Shown: positions 1 through 12,229 of the stretch, piece by piece
How the letters are laid out: the number at the start of each line of letters is the position of its first letter
Numbering within the stretch: the stretch's first letter is position 1
Origin: Selaginella moellendorffii
Lineage: Eukaryota; Streptophyta; Lycopodiopsida; Selaginellales; Selaginellaceae
Length of the DNA stretch: 64,000 nucleotides
Direction: 5' to 3'
Assembly (NCBI RefSeq): GCF_000143415.4
Contig: NW_003314296.1
Span: forward strand, 539,645-603,644
Position numbers and translations under genes: made by a program
The notes under the pieces: generated by a model
Database searches by the model: none
What the model saw: the letters and a program-made list of their open reading frames with translations, nothing else
What the model was told of the DNA's origin: nothing

Positions 1-1640
1 TTTTTGAGTATCTTTTTACCACTCTTGATAAAGTTCAAACCTCAAACCTTTACTCAGGATGTAAACCCCATAGTTCTGTGGCAGTTGAAGATTAAATTAA
101 GGCTTGACCAAATTAGATTTCAGAAACTTCATGCTTATATTTTAAAAGACAAATGGCTTTATATTCCAATTTAGATTTGAATATACAAAAGAATGGAGAA
201 ACTACCATAAAAGAGGGCTACCAGGAACAAGATTTTGTTTTCTCAAACTCAAGGTTCTTCATAAAATTTGAAGGCCCAACCTAGGTCAACCGTTGACACA
301 TTGTTGAGAATCAGCCTGTTAAAGAATATGTCCTTTAAGTGGCCTGCAATGGGAGGACATTTAAAAACTGTGAACAGAAGGGTCCATAACAGTATACCTG
401 TGTAGAAAAAAAAGGAGACGAAACATTAGAACTTCCAAGAAAAAAAATAAAGCTTTGATCCATGACACCATAAAGTTTTTATCTTTGAGCTGTTCTTCTA
501 CATGATCCATGGGACCTACACTGGTGCAGTAGGTGTGGAAGTAGTACAAATGCAGGGCTTCAAATAGGCTCTGAGTGATCGAAATTCCAGCTTTCTGACA
601 CTTAGTATATGTCAAGGGCATGAAAGCCATGTGGTTTTTGGGCCACATTGTAGACATCCATATGGAGATCCTTTGAGGTAGTATGCTGCACAGATCTGCA
701 ACAGTGTCAGAAATAAAACTACCTAACAAAGAGAAAGAGAAACATTGATTCAAAAGGTGGATGGCTTTAGGGAATAATTTTGGCATTAAAGTGAGTGTTA
801 TGACCAGAAAAAATGTCATATGACATGGATAGTTTGAGAGGCTAATGTCACTTGACATTCAAATATTTACAAATAAATGACATTTGACATGGAATGATTT
901 TTTAGAGAATATCATAAAAATCCTATTATTCTAGAATATATCTATAGGAATATACCTAATACATACCTATTAAGAACTTTCTTGTATTAAATGTGGGCAG
1001 GCCACTTTCACAGATGTGTTGTCACTTCAACTTTACTCTAAAATCTCCTCGACTATGAAATGAAGCAATAAAACTTGAAAAGAGCTTGTGGGATAGATAA
1101 AAATGTGGAAGGAGATCAAGATGAGGGGGATGGTACTGCTTTGATGGAGGAACTCTTTGTAGCCAATCAAGAGGAAGATCAAACATTATAGGTTAAAAAA
1201 AATCTAATAGAAAGTATAGGAGGGATTGGAAAAATATTCACCCTTGGATGATTTTTGGAAGCAGTGGAGATCATGCATTAAGTGTAACTAAAGATTTCTT
1301 ATGTATCCCAAGGGAAAATTCTTTTATGGACCTAGAGTTAATAGTTGCAAAGGCATTCTTGCCTTGGCAACCACACAAAATCTCATATAGTTAGTAAAGA
1401 TGCATACAACTAAATAATAGACTTGAAATCAAGAGATGGTGGTGCCATTTGTGATATAGGAAGAGGAATTGAGAATAGAGCAAAAACAGAATGAAAAAGT
1501 GGCTAATATGATAAAAATGGTTTATTTTTTACTCTCAAAATAATCTACCCCTTCTTAAATCAAAGAGTTTCTCAAGTTTAAGAAGACTCTATAAATTCTA
1601 GAAGCTAGAAGATATAGTTTTTATAACAATGTAGTGGGTG
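1..1640. other. AT-rich intergenic DNA, no recognised gene
   Basis: I see no supported gene here. A 165-codon open frame on the minus strand (361-858) has no motif I recognise, no tidy promoter and an AT-rich composition like the surrounding repeat DNA. It is more likely a chance frame or transposon debris than a gene. Confidence 0.5.
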
Positions 1641-1689
1641 GTAGGAATTTCTTACTAGCAACAAAGATTGGTTGTTGTATTGGTTTTGT

Positions 1690-2420
1690 TTGGTCCCATT
1701 AGTTATTTATAAAAAGTGTTTAGATTTGCTATTTTGGCATATCTATGGAATGTAAAACTTGTTTTGAACACAATGATGTTGCTCTTATGTCCAAATTTAC
1801 AATTTAATGCCATTTTATATTTAATAAATTTTCATGATTATCCCAGAGACTAACTTTTGGGACTGAGGAATAGTCTTAAAATATGTATTTCTTAAGTTCC
1901 AAATATATAATAGGGATAGTGGGTAGGTTAGGTATGGTTGATCAACTTGAGACATAGTGTAACTCATGCTTACATGTCTGTTTTTATTTTGCATTTGACA
2001 TGGGTTTAAGCCCAAGTTCTATACTATGCTAATTGGTGGTGGACCCATATCTTTATGTTATACCACCAATATATTAAAATAGCATTAGACTCTATTTAAC
2101 TCTATTTTGTATGTTAATTTTGGCATTAAGATGCTAAATGCTCTAGGACTGTTCCAAATTGCTCTATACCCCTTCCTTTTGCTCCTTAAGCTATATGTTT
2201 AAGAGTTATTTCATGCTCTACTTCCTTTGCTTTTAGGCTCTATGCTCAGGAATTTAGTTCCGTCCCTTCATTTAATAATCCAAGGCTCTAAAATTCAAAT
2301 TTCACTTCACTGCCCTTGGACACATGGCATGTGGCATGTTACACATGGAAGGTTAAGATTCCGCTCTATGGTTATCCTATAGTAAACCACTATAAAGTAG
2401 AGGGTGGAAACCATATATGG
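1690..2420 (+). repeat. LTR-like repeat, family C, copy 1
   Basis: This stretch matches, in opposite orientation, the segment at about 11280-11890. Shared landmarks in the same order are a 'ttataaaaagtgtttagatttgct' type block near 1708, 'gcccaagttc' near 2010, and 'ggacacatggcatgtggcat' near 2320. Both copies are non-coding and diverged, with small indels. Dispersed inverted copies without coding capacity suggest a solo LTR or other transposon terminal region. I could not fix exact ends or a target duplication, so the boundaries are approximate. Confidence 0.6.
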
Positions 2421-4700
2421 TACAATGACCTCCCGAGAATTCTAAAATAAAAAACTTATAAATAACTAACATAATGGAATTAAAATGACTCTATACTTTA
2501 CTATATATATGAATCATATCCTAGGACAAGTCCTTGGTGGGATCTAAGTTGGAAAGATTTATTTATAAAGTTAGATAAAATCCTTTAGATTTACAAAAGG
2601 AATTTGCAAATAGTTTAGGCTCAAGTTGAGAAGTTTGCCAACAAGAGAAGGAGGTTTCAAGTATGTGCATGTGAAAGATGCAATACCATTGTGCATTTGT
2701 AAGATGGTAGAAATGACAAGTTGTCCCCACAGTAATTTGGTCATTATCCAATTCTGGAATAAGTCAGTATAATAACATAATATCAATTAAAATTAGCAAG
2801 TTGAAAGGTATGCTCACAAGGAATAAATCCCAAGTAAATTCTCTGTAGATATTTCAAGAGGCTAAAGATGATATGCTAGAGGATTTAGCCAGTTCTAGAA
2901 AGTGTAATCAATCACCAATGTGCTATCCTTGCACCTCATTAATCATTTAAGGATTCTAGCATAGCTAAATATGTGATTAGCATGTTGATTAGCCCTAATT
3001 TAATCAAAATTAAAGTGGAGCAGAGTCACTCTTAGCCTTGGCTATCTTCCTCTGAATTTGGAATGTTCACATTCTCAAATGTTGTCAAATACTCGTTATG
3101 GTCGCTCCAACTAGGATTGCCCTTGTTGATGCTGATGTGGGCACTCCAATAACAGGGTTAATGACTGGTACTAATAATTCTTCATGCTAGTGCTCTTCTC
3201 ACTAAGAGAAATTGGCTCTGAATTTCCTGCTTTCCAGACAAAGATCCTTGCCTCTTCTAACGTCTAGCTGTTTTATCTTGGTTTTGTGTTTTCCTCCTCT
3301 TTACTTGCTCCAATTTTTCTACAGCTTTTTCCAAAGCCTCTCTTTCTCTTGCACACATAAATCAGGAGAAGATTCTTGGCTTCTCTTGCTCAGCGCTCAC
3401 TCTTAGCCCACGAATGTAATCTTCCAGCACAAGATGTGAGGCCACTCACACACCCTCCAAGCAAGATCAAGTTGACTGCAAGTTAACCCCAAGAATGACT
3501 CCAAAAGAAAGCATTGTGAGCTAAAAACACAATTGAAAATCCAAGGTTCTTCCATTGCTTATTTATATCACACTCCATTACTCTCACACCCATGCCTTCT
3601 TTCTCTCCTTGCTTCTCCTTCTATCCTCCCACTTCTTCCATGGTTATCTTCCCATGTGTTTCCTCTCTTTTTAGTCTTTTATTACACCTCTTAATGCTCT
3701 CTCCAACCCAAGATCATTCTTCCAAATACAAGAACACTCAATGCACTAGCTAGCTCTCTGTTTTTTTCCACACTCTCTTGTTCTTTCCCTTGCTTTCCTT
3801 GCATTGGTTCCTCAATGAATCATATTGTCCTTCTAACTCAAGCTATATTATTTTTCTCTAGGATTTCTAGGATTTTTCTTATTGAAAATCCTTCATTCCT
3901 TCACCTTTTCTATTCCAAATCAAGGTGAAAACACTTACCTTTGCCTCCAAGTGCATATTGAAAGTGCATACTGTGGGAAGCTGACAGTAGTCACATACAA
4001 GTTCCTCACTGACTTATGTTAATATTTATGATAATAAGATGGTCCTAACTGAGAATAGGTTTGTTTATATGCCCAACTAGGAAGTATAGGAACTAATGAA
4101 ACTTTGTTATTTTACAGTCCTAATAGACATTAGCAACATTGACAAACTTGAGAAAAAGCCATGGCATAAAAGTTATCTTTCAGTTTATAGAAAATTAGAT
4201 TCTGGGAATTTTGATTCTTATTATTGAATACAGCTGAGAAATCCTTGTCGAAGACTTCATTGAATGTTGAAGGAGATTTGTCTTCCCACAGTGAGTCATG
4301 CATGTATTTTCTTAGCTCTATGTGTCCCTTACGTCTCTTGTCTTCAAGAGCTCACTAGAATTTCTCATACCAAGATTCTGGAGTCAATTACCAAGTTCTC
4401 TTTGTCCGTGCCAGTTGATTACTTTGAACAGGAGAACCTGTGTCAACTAGGAGTCAACTTACAATGTCCTCTGAAAACACGCTCACTGGACTATTTCCCT
4501 GATGGAGCCCTTGTGGAGGTGTGGTCAACACCAGTTTTGATCGTGGATGGATTGTTGCCTTTACACCATGCATCAACCTCCTCATGCTGGAGCAGCAAAG
4601 CACAGTATAGAAACTAAAAAAAGTGTTTTTGATACACACGTGGTTAGATTAAAGAGTGTTATCCAAATGCCAGACAAGTAGACTACTGTGCATGGTGAGC
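2421..4700. other. Intergenic DNA, pyrimidine-rich in the middle
   Basis: No gene is supported. The plus strand is notably C/T-rich from about 3200 to 3950, with many short TCT/CTT runs, which could be an old LTR or untranslated region. A 117-codon open frame at 4264-4617 has no recognisable domain and a 61-codon frame opposes it; I do not call either. Confidence 0.5.
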
Positions 4701-4710
4701 TCACCTTCTC

Positions 4711-5990
4711 CTAGCAAGGTTGGTATTTTGTTGTAAAGAGGACATCTAGATGAAAATAACTCATCGTTGACCTTTTGTCTAACACTCTGAGCACCTTCTT
4801 GGTCCCCAAATCAGCTCCTACTAATAGATCAGGGTAGGCAAAATTTCGAAGCCGCTCTGTCGGGCTTGTCATCGAAGTACGTAACATGCAATCGCTCCCC
4901 CCGACTTTGTAGCGCTTGGCGGCAGCCAAGAACACTCTCTCCGGCATGGCAGCCACGAGAGCAAGGTCTGGATCGCGCGGTCGGCCAAGCCCCAAACCAG
5001 CAGCGGCGAGGCCCGGCCCTTGCTCCAAAACTCTCAGCACCAAGTCGTGGCGTAGCCTAGTCGCCAAGCCATCTCATGTCCAAGCCAGAGGTCTCGAAAT
5101 GGACGACGAGATGAGGACTGGTTTGGAGGCGATCGAGAGAATCAAGTCCGAGGTGATTCACCGCGAGAGCCAGGGTGATCGCTTGCTCGAAAGCTGGCCG
5201 CGGGTTGAGAAGTGAATGCTTCGCGGCGCTTGACGCTGGCGACGAGCTCGGACGAGAGGAGCGGCGAGTTTCCTGTGAGATACTTCGCGTCGGCCACCAC
5301 TCCATGCTTTGCCAGGAACGCTGCAGCCTCCACGTCCGAGAGTCTCTGCGTCGCCGAGACTCTGTGGAGATGGCGGTGATGGATTTCTTCGAGCTCGCAA
5401 AGACGAGGATTCGTGTTCGACGTGTGGAAGTCCGTTCTTAAACTCCACAGAGCGCTCGAGCTCGTCCCAGCCATCGGAGATGCAGTACCAGTGATTGTCC
5501 GACTCGCGGAGCTCCGTGATCAAGTAGTGGAGCTCGTCGAGCGTCTTCTGGAAGGCGATCTTGCGCTGGATGGCAGCATCGTCCCAGAAGGCAAGCCACA
5601 GCGCCGAGCGAAGCGCGAGGAAGAACATCGATTGAGGGGAAGGGACGGCCGGGAGATAGACAAGCCTTCGTCGCTCCACTCCATGCCTGCGATCCATCCC
5701 GAAGTCTCGCAAGCATCGCAATGCCAGCATCACCGCCCCACTACCAACAGCACCATCGAGCTCGAGCGTTCTTGCCTTTGGCAGCGCCAAGAACTCCTCC
5801 AGCAAATCCCGAAAGCATGCCCTTCCTAGCAGCCAGCTTTGAACGTCTAGACGATCGCTGCTGGGCTCCATCAAACTCGGCCACGGTATCTCATAGGCGA
5901 CGCCCTCAGAAATCGCCAAGATCATGGATCTTTCCCGATCGTCCCACTTCTAGAGGCCAGGTCGAGGAAGAAATCGTGCTGGAGCAGGCT
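4711..5990 (-). pseudogene. Broken Crinkler/RHS-type P-loop NTPase relative
   Basis: A GC-rich block whose minus-strand frames resemble the NTPase gene at 15792-18244 in order and spacing. The start near 5925 leads to a 'GR..FRDLL' segment, then GAVGSGAV where the intact relative has GAKGSGKST, then RRLVYLPA, then ISDGWDELE in the Walker B position (relative: VVDDWDKFE). The similarity then moves to another frame near 5400-5440, where a LTGNSPLL motif matches LTGGMPRLL, and to a third frame below about 5200. The Walker A lysine and serine/threonine are gone and at least two frame changes are needed, so I call a pseudogene. Unrecognised introns are a less likely explanation. Confidence 0.65.
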
Positions 5991-6219
5991 CTATACGAGC
6001 TGTGAGTTGTCGGCATTCAGCCAGGAGTTTCTGCTGCATCGTATTATAGTGTGCATTTGTTCCACCTTCCAGAGCTCCAAGAACCCTAAAACAGGGGGCC
6101 ATCACGGGTTTACTGTTGGATTAACGTTAATTTAAATTCTAGGGCTTAGGGTTTATATTGGGAAAATGGAGCAATGCGGCATTCTTGCGCTCCTCCAAAT
6201 CGATTGAAAGTGCAAGCTC

Positions 6220-8629
6220 ATGGCTAGTTTCTGCAAGATTGTCAAGCGGTTCTATCGTGCCAACAAGCCGATCAAGCCTAACACATCGTAAGTTTTTTGG
6301 TTTTCTCTTCCTCCGGATTTTTTCATTGAGACTTCGCAAAAAACCTTTTTTTTTTTTCAGGTGGCCTGGTTACAGAAATGTTCTTGATATCACGAATCCG
6401 GCTACTCTGAAGAAAGTAGGAGAGTTGCAAGAGGACACCATTCCTGATGTACACATTGGTTTTGTTTTTCTTCTTCTTCTTCATCTGATCTTAGTTCTCC
6501 ATTTTGTGTGGTTTTTTAGATCGAAAGAAAGCTCGAGTATCTACACACGGGGCTCAAGCGCTGGAAGCTTACACACGTTGATCAACGAAAGGTCTGGTGA
6601 TTTTTTTCCCTCTTTGCACACACACAAGGAATTTTTCTTCTTGCAGGCGGCTTTGGAAAAGTTTGCTGATGCTTTGGTGACAAGAAAGGTAGACTAGATT
6701 TCTCTTCCTCGGTTTGCTTCGAGCAGTAACAATCTTCTACCTGGTATGTCTAGACGACGCTAGCAAAAATCCTCACCTCCGAGACAGGAAAGCCGATATC
6801 TCAAGCAAGGAGCGAAATTGCTGCGACTGTGGATCGGATTCACTACTTCGTCGAAAACTGTGAAAAGGTAAAAGCGTCATTCATTCGAAGTTGTCATCTT
6901 GGACGTTGTCCTAGGTGATTGGAACGCAAACGGTTCTGGAAAGCTCCAGATTGAAGGAGAAAGTACAGTATGAGCCGCTTGGTGTGGTAAGCTTTTTTTT
7001 CCATAGCACTGTAAAGAAAAAATCCTGGTCTCACTCTTTCCAGATCGCAAACATATCAGCATGGAATTATCCTTACTTCCTCTCTGCGAACGTTTTCGCC
7101 CCGGCACTTCTCACTGGGAATTGCGTGCTTTACAAGCCCAGCGAGAATGCGAGCCTCACAGGCCAGGAGATCACAGACATGCTACACAATGTATATAGAA
7201 GATTTTTCTTCTTTTTTCTCTGCAGTTTTTGCTCTAACTTGTGTGGACGCAGGCTGGGATTCCAGAGGACGTGTTTGTCATCTCTAGCGGAGGAGCCGAC
7301 ACAGGATCCAGGATTGCTGGAAATAAAGACATTGGTGGATTGTTTTTCACGGGGTCTTACGATACTGGCTTGGAGATTGCGAAGAAAGCCTCTCCAAACC
7401 TTGTCAAGGCAAGTACAATAACTTAGATATCATACCTTATGGGTTTTTCTTCTTCTCTTTTTCTTTCTTTGATTTTACAGCTTCAATTAGAGCTTGGTGG
7501 TAAAGACGCTGCTTATATACGTCACGATGTCCCCAATATCCTAGCTACGGCAACAACAGTCGCGGATGGAGCTTTCTATAACTCCGGACAAGTAACCTTT
7601 CTAGTTGTTTAATCTTCATTTCATGCTTTGTGTACTAGAGTTGCTGCTCTATACGAAGAATATATGTCAACAAGCGGGTCTATGTTCCTTTCATGGAAGC
7701 TTTGAAGAAGATATCTCATTCGTACAGGGTAATATATGAATCACCAATTTCTGTTTGTGGATGATACTCTTTTTGAACAACAGATTGGAGATCCTACTTT
7801 GGAGGACACTTATATTGGACCTCTTTGCACCAAAAAGCAAGTAGAAAAAATCGGAAAACTGGTATTTACTAGAGCTTTTCGAGATTTTTCTTACTTCTTT
7901 TTTGTTCTTTTCATTCCTGTCTCGGCCATCTTTGCAGCTTGCCGAGGCAATTAATCGGGGTGCTCAGGTAGACGTCGGTGGCGACACCACAAACAGTACT
8001 GCTCACAAAGTCGGCTACTTCGTTCCTCCGACGGTAAAATTTTAAGTTTCTTCTATCTTCTGAACGAGGGAAAACCAAGGATGGCTTTCTTGCAGATTCT
8101 AACAGATGTTGATCACCAAATGTCGATTATGCGGAAGGAAACGTTTGGTCCTGTCGTGGGTGTGATGGTAAGATTTTGATTTGTTTTTCCACTAGGGTCT
8201 TGAAGTGGAGAAACTCTCGCAGTGCGTGGAAGACGATGACGAAGCCACCACTTTGATGAGCGACACAGAGTACGGTCTTACTGCCAGCGTCTTTAGCAAG
8301 CATCTCGAAGACGCAGAGGCAATTCTAAATGGTTCGCTCGAATTCTTTCTTGTTCTAAGTGATGCAAACTCTTTGGATTTCTTCTGTTTATCTTTTGTAG
8401 AGTTGAAGGTCGGCACCGGCTATTGGAACTGCTGTGATCGGGTCTCACCTCGCGTACCATGGTAACTTCCACTTTCTTTTCATTGTTCTTGATTGCTTTC
8501 ACTCCGGAAATTCATCCCAGGTCTGGAAGAAAAAGGTCTGGTGTTGGCTCCACGCTGGGAATCGATGGATTGAGAGCTTTTGTTCAACCCAAAGGCTTCT
8601 TTTGTCATGAGCCAATGGCTGCCATTTAA
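6220..8629 (+). CDS. NAD(P)-dependent aldehyde dehydrogenase, 16 exons
   Basis: Oxidises an aldehyde to the acid with NAD(P); the substrate cannot be read from sequence. Exons: 6220-6287, 6361-6448, 6520-6591, 6647-6688, 6754-6867, 6915-6986, 7044-7190, 7253-7408, 7481-7591, 7639-7728, 7784-7861, 7938-8033, 8096-8167, 8223-8331, 8401-8461, 8521-8629, giving 494 residues, the usual ALDH length. Landmarks: NISAWNYPY, FTGSYDTG (cofactor binding), LELGGKD with general base Glu257, NSGQSCC with nucleophile Cys292, and KETFGPVVG. Introns are 47-76 nt. Intron 8 has a GC donor (AAG|GCAAGT at 7409). The start is the first ATG that joins in frame to exon 2; two earlier ATGs open short dead frames. No clear organelle targeting signal is visible. 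The GQSCCS active-site form is not that of the common plant ALDH2, ALDH3 or ALDH10 families, so I leave the family open. Confidence 0.93.
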
Positions 8630-8906
8630 AATTTAGAAATTTTATTTAAGCGTATAACTTATATTACTTCATCATTTAGTTGTAGTGGATAACTCCCAAT
8701 TTATATACAGTAAATTTTTGCTTACTAATATAATACATTGATAAGTAATTAACTCTAATAATCTTCACAAGTTTTAATAAGTAAATAATTATCTAGAATA
8801 AATAATTATTTTTATTTTTGTAAGTTGTACTAATAAGTATATGAAAAATTATTAAAGTTCATAGATTTTTTAATTCATAGATCCATATGTCATTTTAATA
8901 ATACAT

Positions 8907-9080
8907 TGTGAGTGCATGGAATATAGAAAAGGAATAAATCCAAAAACCTTAGTTTATATATAGAAGCAAATGGTCTAAATTGAAACCAATTCAATAACTA
9001 TCAAAATCCCACTATGCTAATATTAATGTGTGACTGTTAATATTCATATACAACACATAGCCATACACTTGGACCTTCCT
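8907..9080 (-). repeat. 3' LTR of the minus-strand family B element
   Basis: The reverse complement matches the 3' LTR at 43234-43409 along its length, including the internal 'ctaatattagcatagtggga' block. The terminal TGTGAG (read as CTCACA on the minus strand) is intact at 8907; the other end, near GGACCT at 9071, is eroded. Confidence 0.8.
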
Positions 9081-9610
9081 CTCGAAAGAATAAAAGGCAT
9101 TTAGGGTTCTTTAGTTGATAGGTTGGGATCTAGAGGAACATCATAAAAAGGCACAATTGGATCTGTAGGTGGTATTAGTTATTCCTGATCCTTTTATATA
9201 AAACATTTCAACTGTTGCATATGCATAATTTCTAGGGAATTGACATGTTAAACATCATGTTAAATCTCATAAACTTATAATCTAACTTGCCACAACACCT
9301 AATACAGTCCCTCTTCCATTGAGCAGGGAACCCTTTAGACAAATCATATGGGAAAATAGATTAAAAGCAAGTCATCCATTTTATACTTTGTTAGAAGTTA
9401 TAGCATTGTTGTTGTCCCACTTATATATAGCTTACATATTCAATAGACTCAGCTTGGACAAATGGAAGAATGCTCATCAATACTAATCCTAAGACCTAGC
9501 ATTGCTAACTCATAGTAATCGCAAAGGTAAACTCAACTCTATTGGTAATATTGGATCATAATCATATAGAAGTTTATATGGTGAAGCACTAACAAAATTC
9601 TATACCCTTG
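9081..9610 (-). pseudogene. 3' end of family B pol (integrase tail), decayed
   Basis: The reverse complement matches the plus element from about 42700 to 43230. Shared landmarks are the 'taccacctacagatcca' block (near 9155 here, 43128 there) and the integrase segment before 'tatatggttataat' (near 9560 here). All frames are broken by stops. Homology stops near 9610, taken as the edge of the inserted block. Confidence 0.7.
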
Positions 9611-10289
9611 TGACATATGTATACTAAAAAGATGGCGAATAATCATTATAATGTAAGCCACAAATTTTTCCTTTCCAATTTATTAGTTTACCTCATCTAT
9701 CCAACCACCATGGCCTTGCCCTTAATTAAGTTCCCTCGCCAAGGTTCCCACATATTGTACCAACTCCTATTTGGTCCTACTTGCTCATTGCACAAGCAAT
9801 AAAATGTTAGCCATCCATCCACAGATTCCCAAATTATTTCCTAATCCCCTTCTCTGAGTTAGACTAGAATTAAGATTTGGTTACATTCCCTGTAGACACA
9901 AGCAGCCAAGCACACCAAGCCTCTAGATTCCCAACATCCTTTGGTACAACAAAATTTGATCATAGGACCCTCTAAATCCCAAGCCTGGATGCAACACTTG
10001 CTTCGAGACATTAGGGGGAAATATTGTGGCTTAACGGCTCAGTATGGGTACCCTTACTCCCCCATTTACATCTTGAAGGGAAGGCCCAAGCCCCTAGAAA
10101 GGGCGAGGACCAATGAGCCACAAGGTACTCAAGTGAGGCATCACTCCATATGAGCCGGGAGCACCATAATTGATTTCCTTTCCAAGAGTGGGAGCTGCTT
10201 TTGAGCACTTTTTTGGGTGGCCCCTCCGGCACCACCTAAGCTAGTCATAAGATTAAAAAAAGACATTCAATGTGGGCATCGAACTTCTT
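9611..10289. other. Unassigned DNA at the edge of the inserted block
   Basis: I see no gene and no match to the other repeats in the window. Composition rises in GC toward 10100-10290, in keeping with a younger transposon fragment. Confidence 0.4.
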
Positions 10290-10690
10290 TTATGGGTGGT
10301 GGAGTTGTAAGGAACCAACTCCCCAAGGTGTTATAAGCTGAAGGATCCCCGAAAGCACGACCAAAATGATAAAAAGTTCATCGAGATCGAGTCTGAGACG
10401 GACTCTGAGACCGAGTTCGAAACCAAGTTCGAAATCAAGTCCAAGATCTGAGATTGGGTCCCAGACCGAGTCCAAGATCAAGTCCAAGATAGAGTCTAAG
10501 GTTGGGTCTGAGATCGAGTTTGAGATCAAGTCTGAGATCGAGTCTGAGGTCAAGAACGAGTTCAAAACCAAGTCCAAATACTAATACAGGTCATGGGGTG
10601 AAAGCCCAAAGCATATGTTTTCCAGGAGGGGGGGCTGCAAGGGGTTCCAAAAGTATAATAGGGATAGTGAGGTTCAAGAATCAGTTTTGA
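10290..10690 (+). repeat. Family A LTR-related fragment with GA-rich tandem hexamers
   Basis: The core at 10380-10575 is a run of degenerate 6-bp units of the GAGTCC/GAGACC/AAGTCC type. It is followed by 'ggtgaaagcccaaag' (10597), the same marker that follows the hexamer tract in the solo LTRs at 13007 and 20485. The flanks on both sides differ from those LTRs, so this is a partial or recombinant copy. The long open frames on both strands come from the 6-bp period and are not genes. Confidence 0.65.
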
Positions 10691-11279
10691 AGGAACTCTC
10701 CAGTGGTGCTTCTAAACTTCCAAACTGACTTGAGGTTAAGACTAGGGCCAAGAGGCCTTGGGTGGGAGTAAGCATTGTTGACCATATCTCCGGCATCCCC
10801 CAACTTAGTGGTGTGCCTAAGTTAGCCTCCTCAACCAGAAGCCCATAACAATGGAATATAAATGTTTCTATACCCCTCATTTCACCACGTTCTAGTATGG
10901 GGTTGGGACTTGAACCCAACCTTGCTTTACTAGAGGGTTGGGATTTGAACCCAACCTTTGTAGAATACATTTACGGATTTAACATCCTTGTAGGGAGTTG
11001 GGTGTAGTTCCTTATGCTTGGTCGACCTAACTAACCCATGCTAATTAGTTTACCTTCAGCACGCTTTTGGGTCCAACATACGACATTGCTCAATTTCTCA
11101 AACAGATTCTTTAATTGAATTTTGCATAAGTATATAAAGTTTTACCTTGCAAAAATTCCTCCACTAAATCTTGTGCGTTCACTAAATTCTCCTCTAGTTC
11201 CTATATTGCTTCACAATATAGAAATTCTTTCCACTTCACATGAAACTCTGTAGCACACATAATTTTTACCTTTTATCCT
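10691..11279. other. Transposon-like DNA, no gene
   Basis: Contains a short direct duplication, 'gttgggacttgaacccaacctt' near 10902 and 'gttgggatttgaacccaacctt' near 10937, about 35 bp apart. No coding feature is supported. Confidence 0.4.
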
Positions 11280-11890
11280 ATGGTGATTTACCATAAGATA
11301 ACACCATGAAGCGAAACCTAAACCCTCCATATGCCACATGTCATATGCCATGTGTCCATAGGACAATGGTGTGAAACCTGAGGTCTAGGGCCTTGGGCCA
11401 TTGAACGAAGGAACGGTGCCAAATTCCCAAGCATGGAGCCAAGGAGTGATGGAACTGGATCACAGAGCAACTCCCGAGCATACAGCCCAAGGAGTGAAGG
11501 GACAGGAACCCAGAGCAACTTGGAATAGTCTTAAAGCAACCAACATCCCATTGCCAGAACTAACATGCAAAACAGAGCTAAACAGAATCTACCATTATTT
11601 TAGCATACCGGTGGCTTAATGCAAGCACATGGGTACTCCACCAAGTAACATGGAATTGAACTTGGGCTTAGACCCAAGCCGGATGCAAAACAAGGATAGG
11701 CACACAAGTGGAAGTTAAACTATGCCTTAGGTTGGTCGGCCATGCTTGACCTACCCATTATCTCTACTTTACATTTGGAATCCCACACAACTACAGATTA
11801 GATGTGCCAAATGAGCAAATCTAGACACTTTTTATAATTAGCATTTGGGACCGAATGGTACTAACGCAAGGTGCATGATAACGAGGGTGT
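11280..11890 (-). repeat. LTR-like repeat, family C, copy 2
   Basis: Inverted relative of 1690-2420. This copy is more GC-rich and so probably younger or less deaminated. It lies directly beside the 3' end of the gypsy family D remnant, so it may be that element's LTR, with the copy at 1690 a solo LTR; this link is an inference. Confidence 0.6.
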
Positions 11891-12229
11891 TTGGTAGATA
11901 CAGTAAGCTATCATCTAATGAATATTAAAGGATCAATCTCAATATCGCGGGGGTTCTTGATACTAGCAAGTGCAAGCCAATAAGACAAGTTTCTCAAACC
12001 AAGCCAAGTATGCTCAGCAAGAAACACATAGAGTTCCTACTTTATGTTTATCCAATTTAAGTGTATGTTCATTGACTAATTTCTCAACTAGCTCAAGTGA
12101 GAATTGATAATGGGTCTAATAATACCGACCTCCTACCGTTGTGGCAGTAAGGAAAGAATATCCGAAAAGATTATATGACAGGTAACTTTTGATACTCGAA
12201 GTCACATTCATGACAAACTCCCTCACTTC

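Noticed and set aside
361-858. 165-codon minus-strand frame
   Set aside because: No recognisable motif, no promoter or splice context, and AT-rich composition like the repeats.
4264-4617. 117-codon plus-strand frame with a 61-codon frame opposite
   Set aside because: No domain recognised and no support beyond openness; possible retroelement debris.
8168-8195. A 28-nt intron in the aldehyde dehydrogenase gene
   Set aside because: The first AG after the donor would make an ultra-short intron and add nine residues not expected in the family. Using the AG at 8222 gives a 55-nt intron and the usual GPVVGVM-to-EDDDEA spacing.
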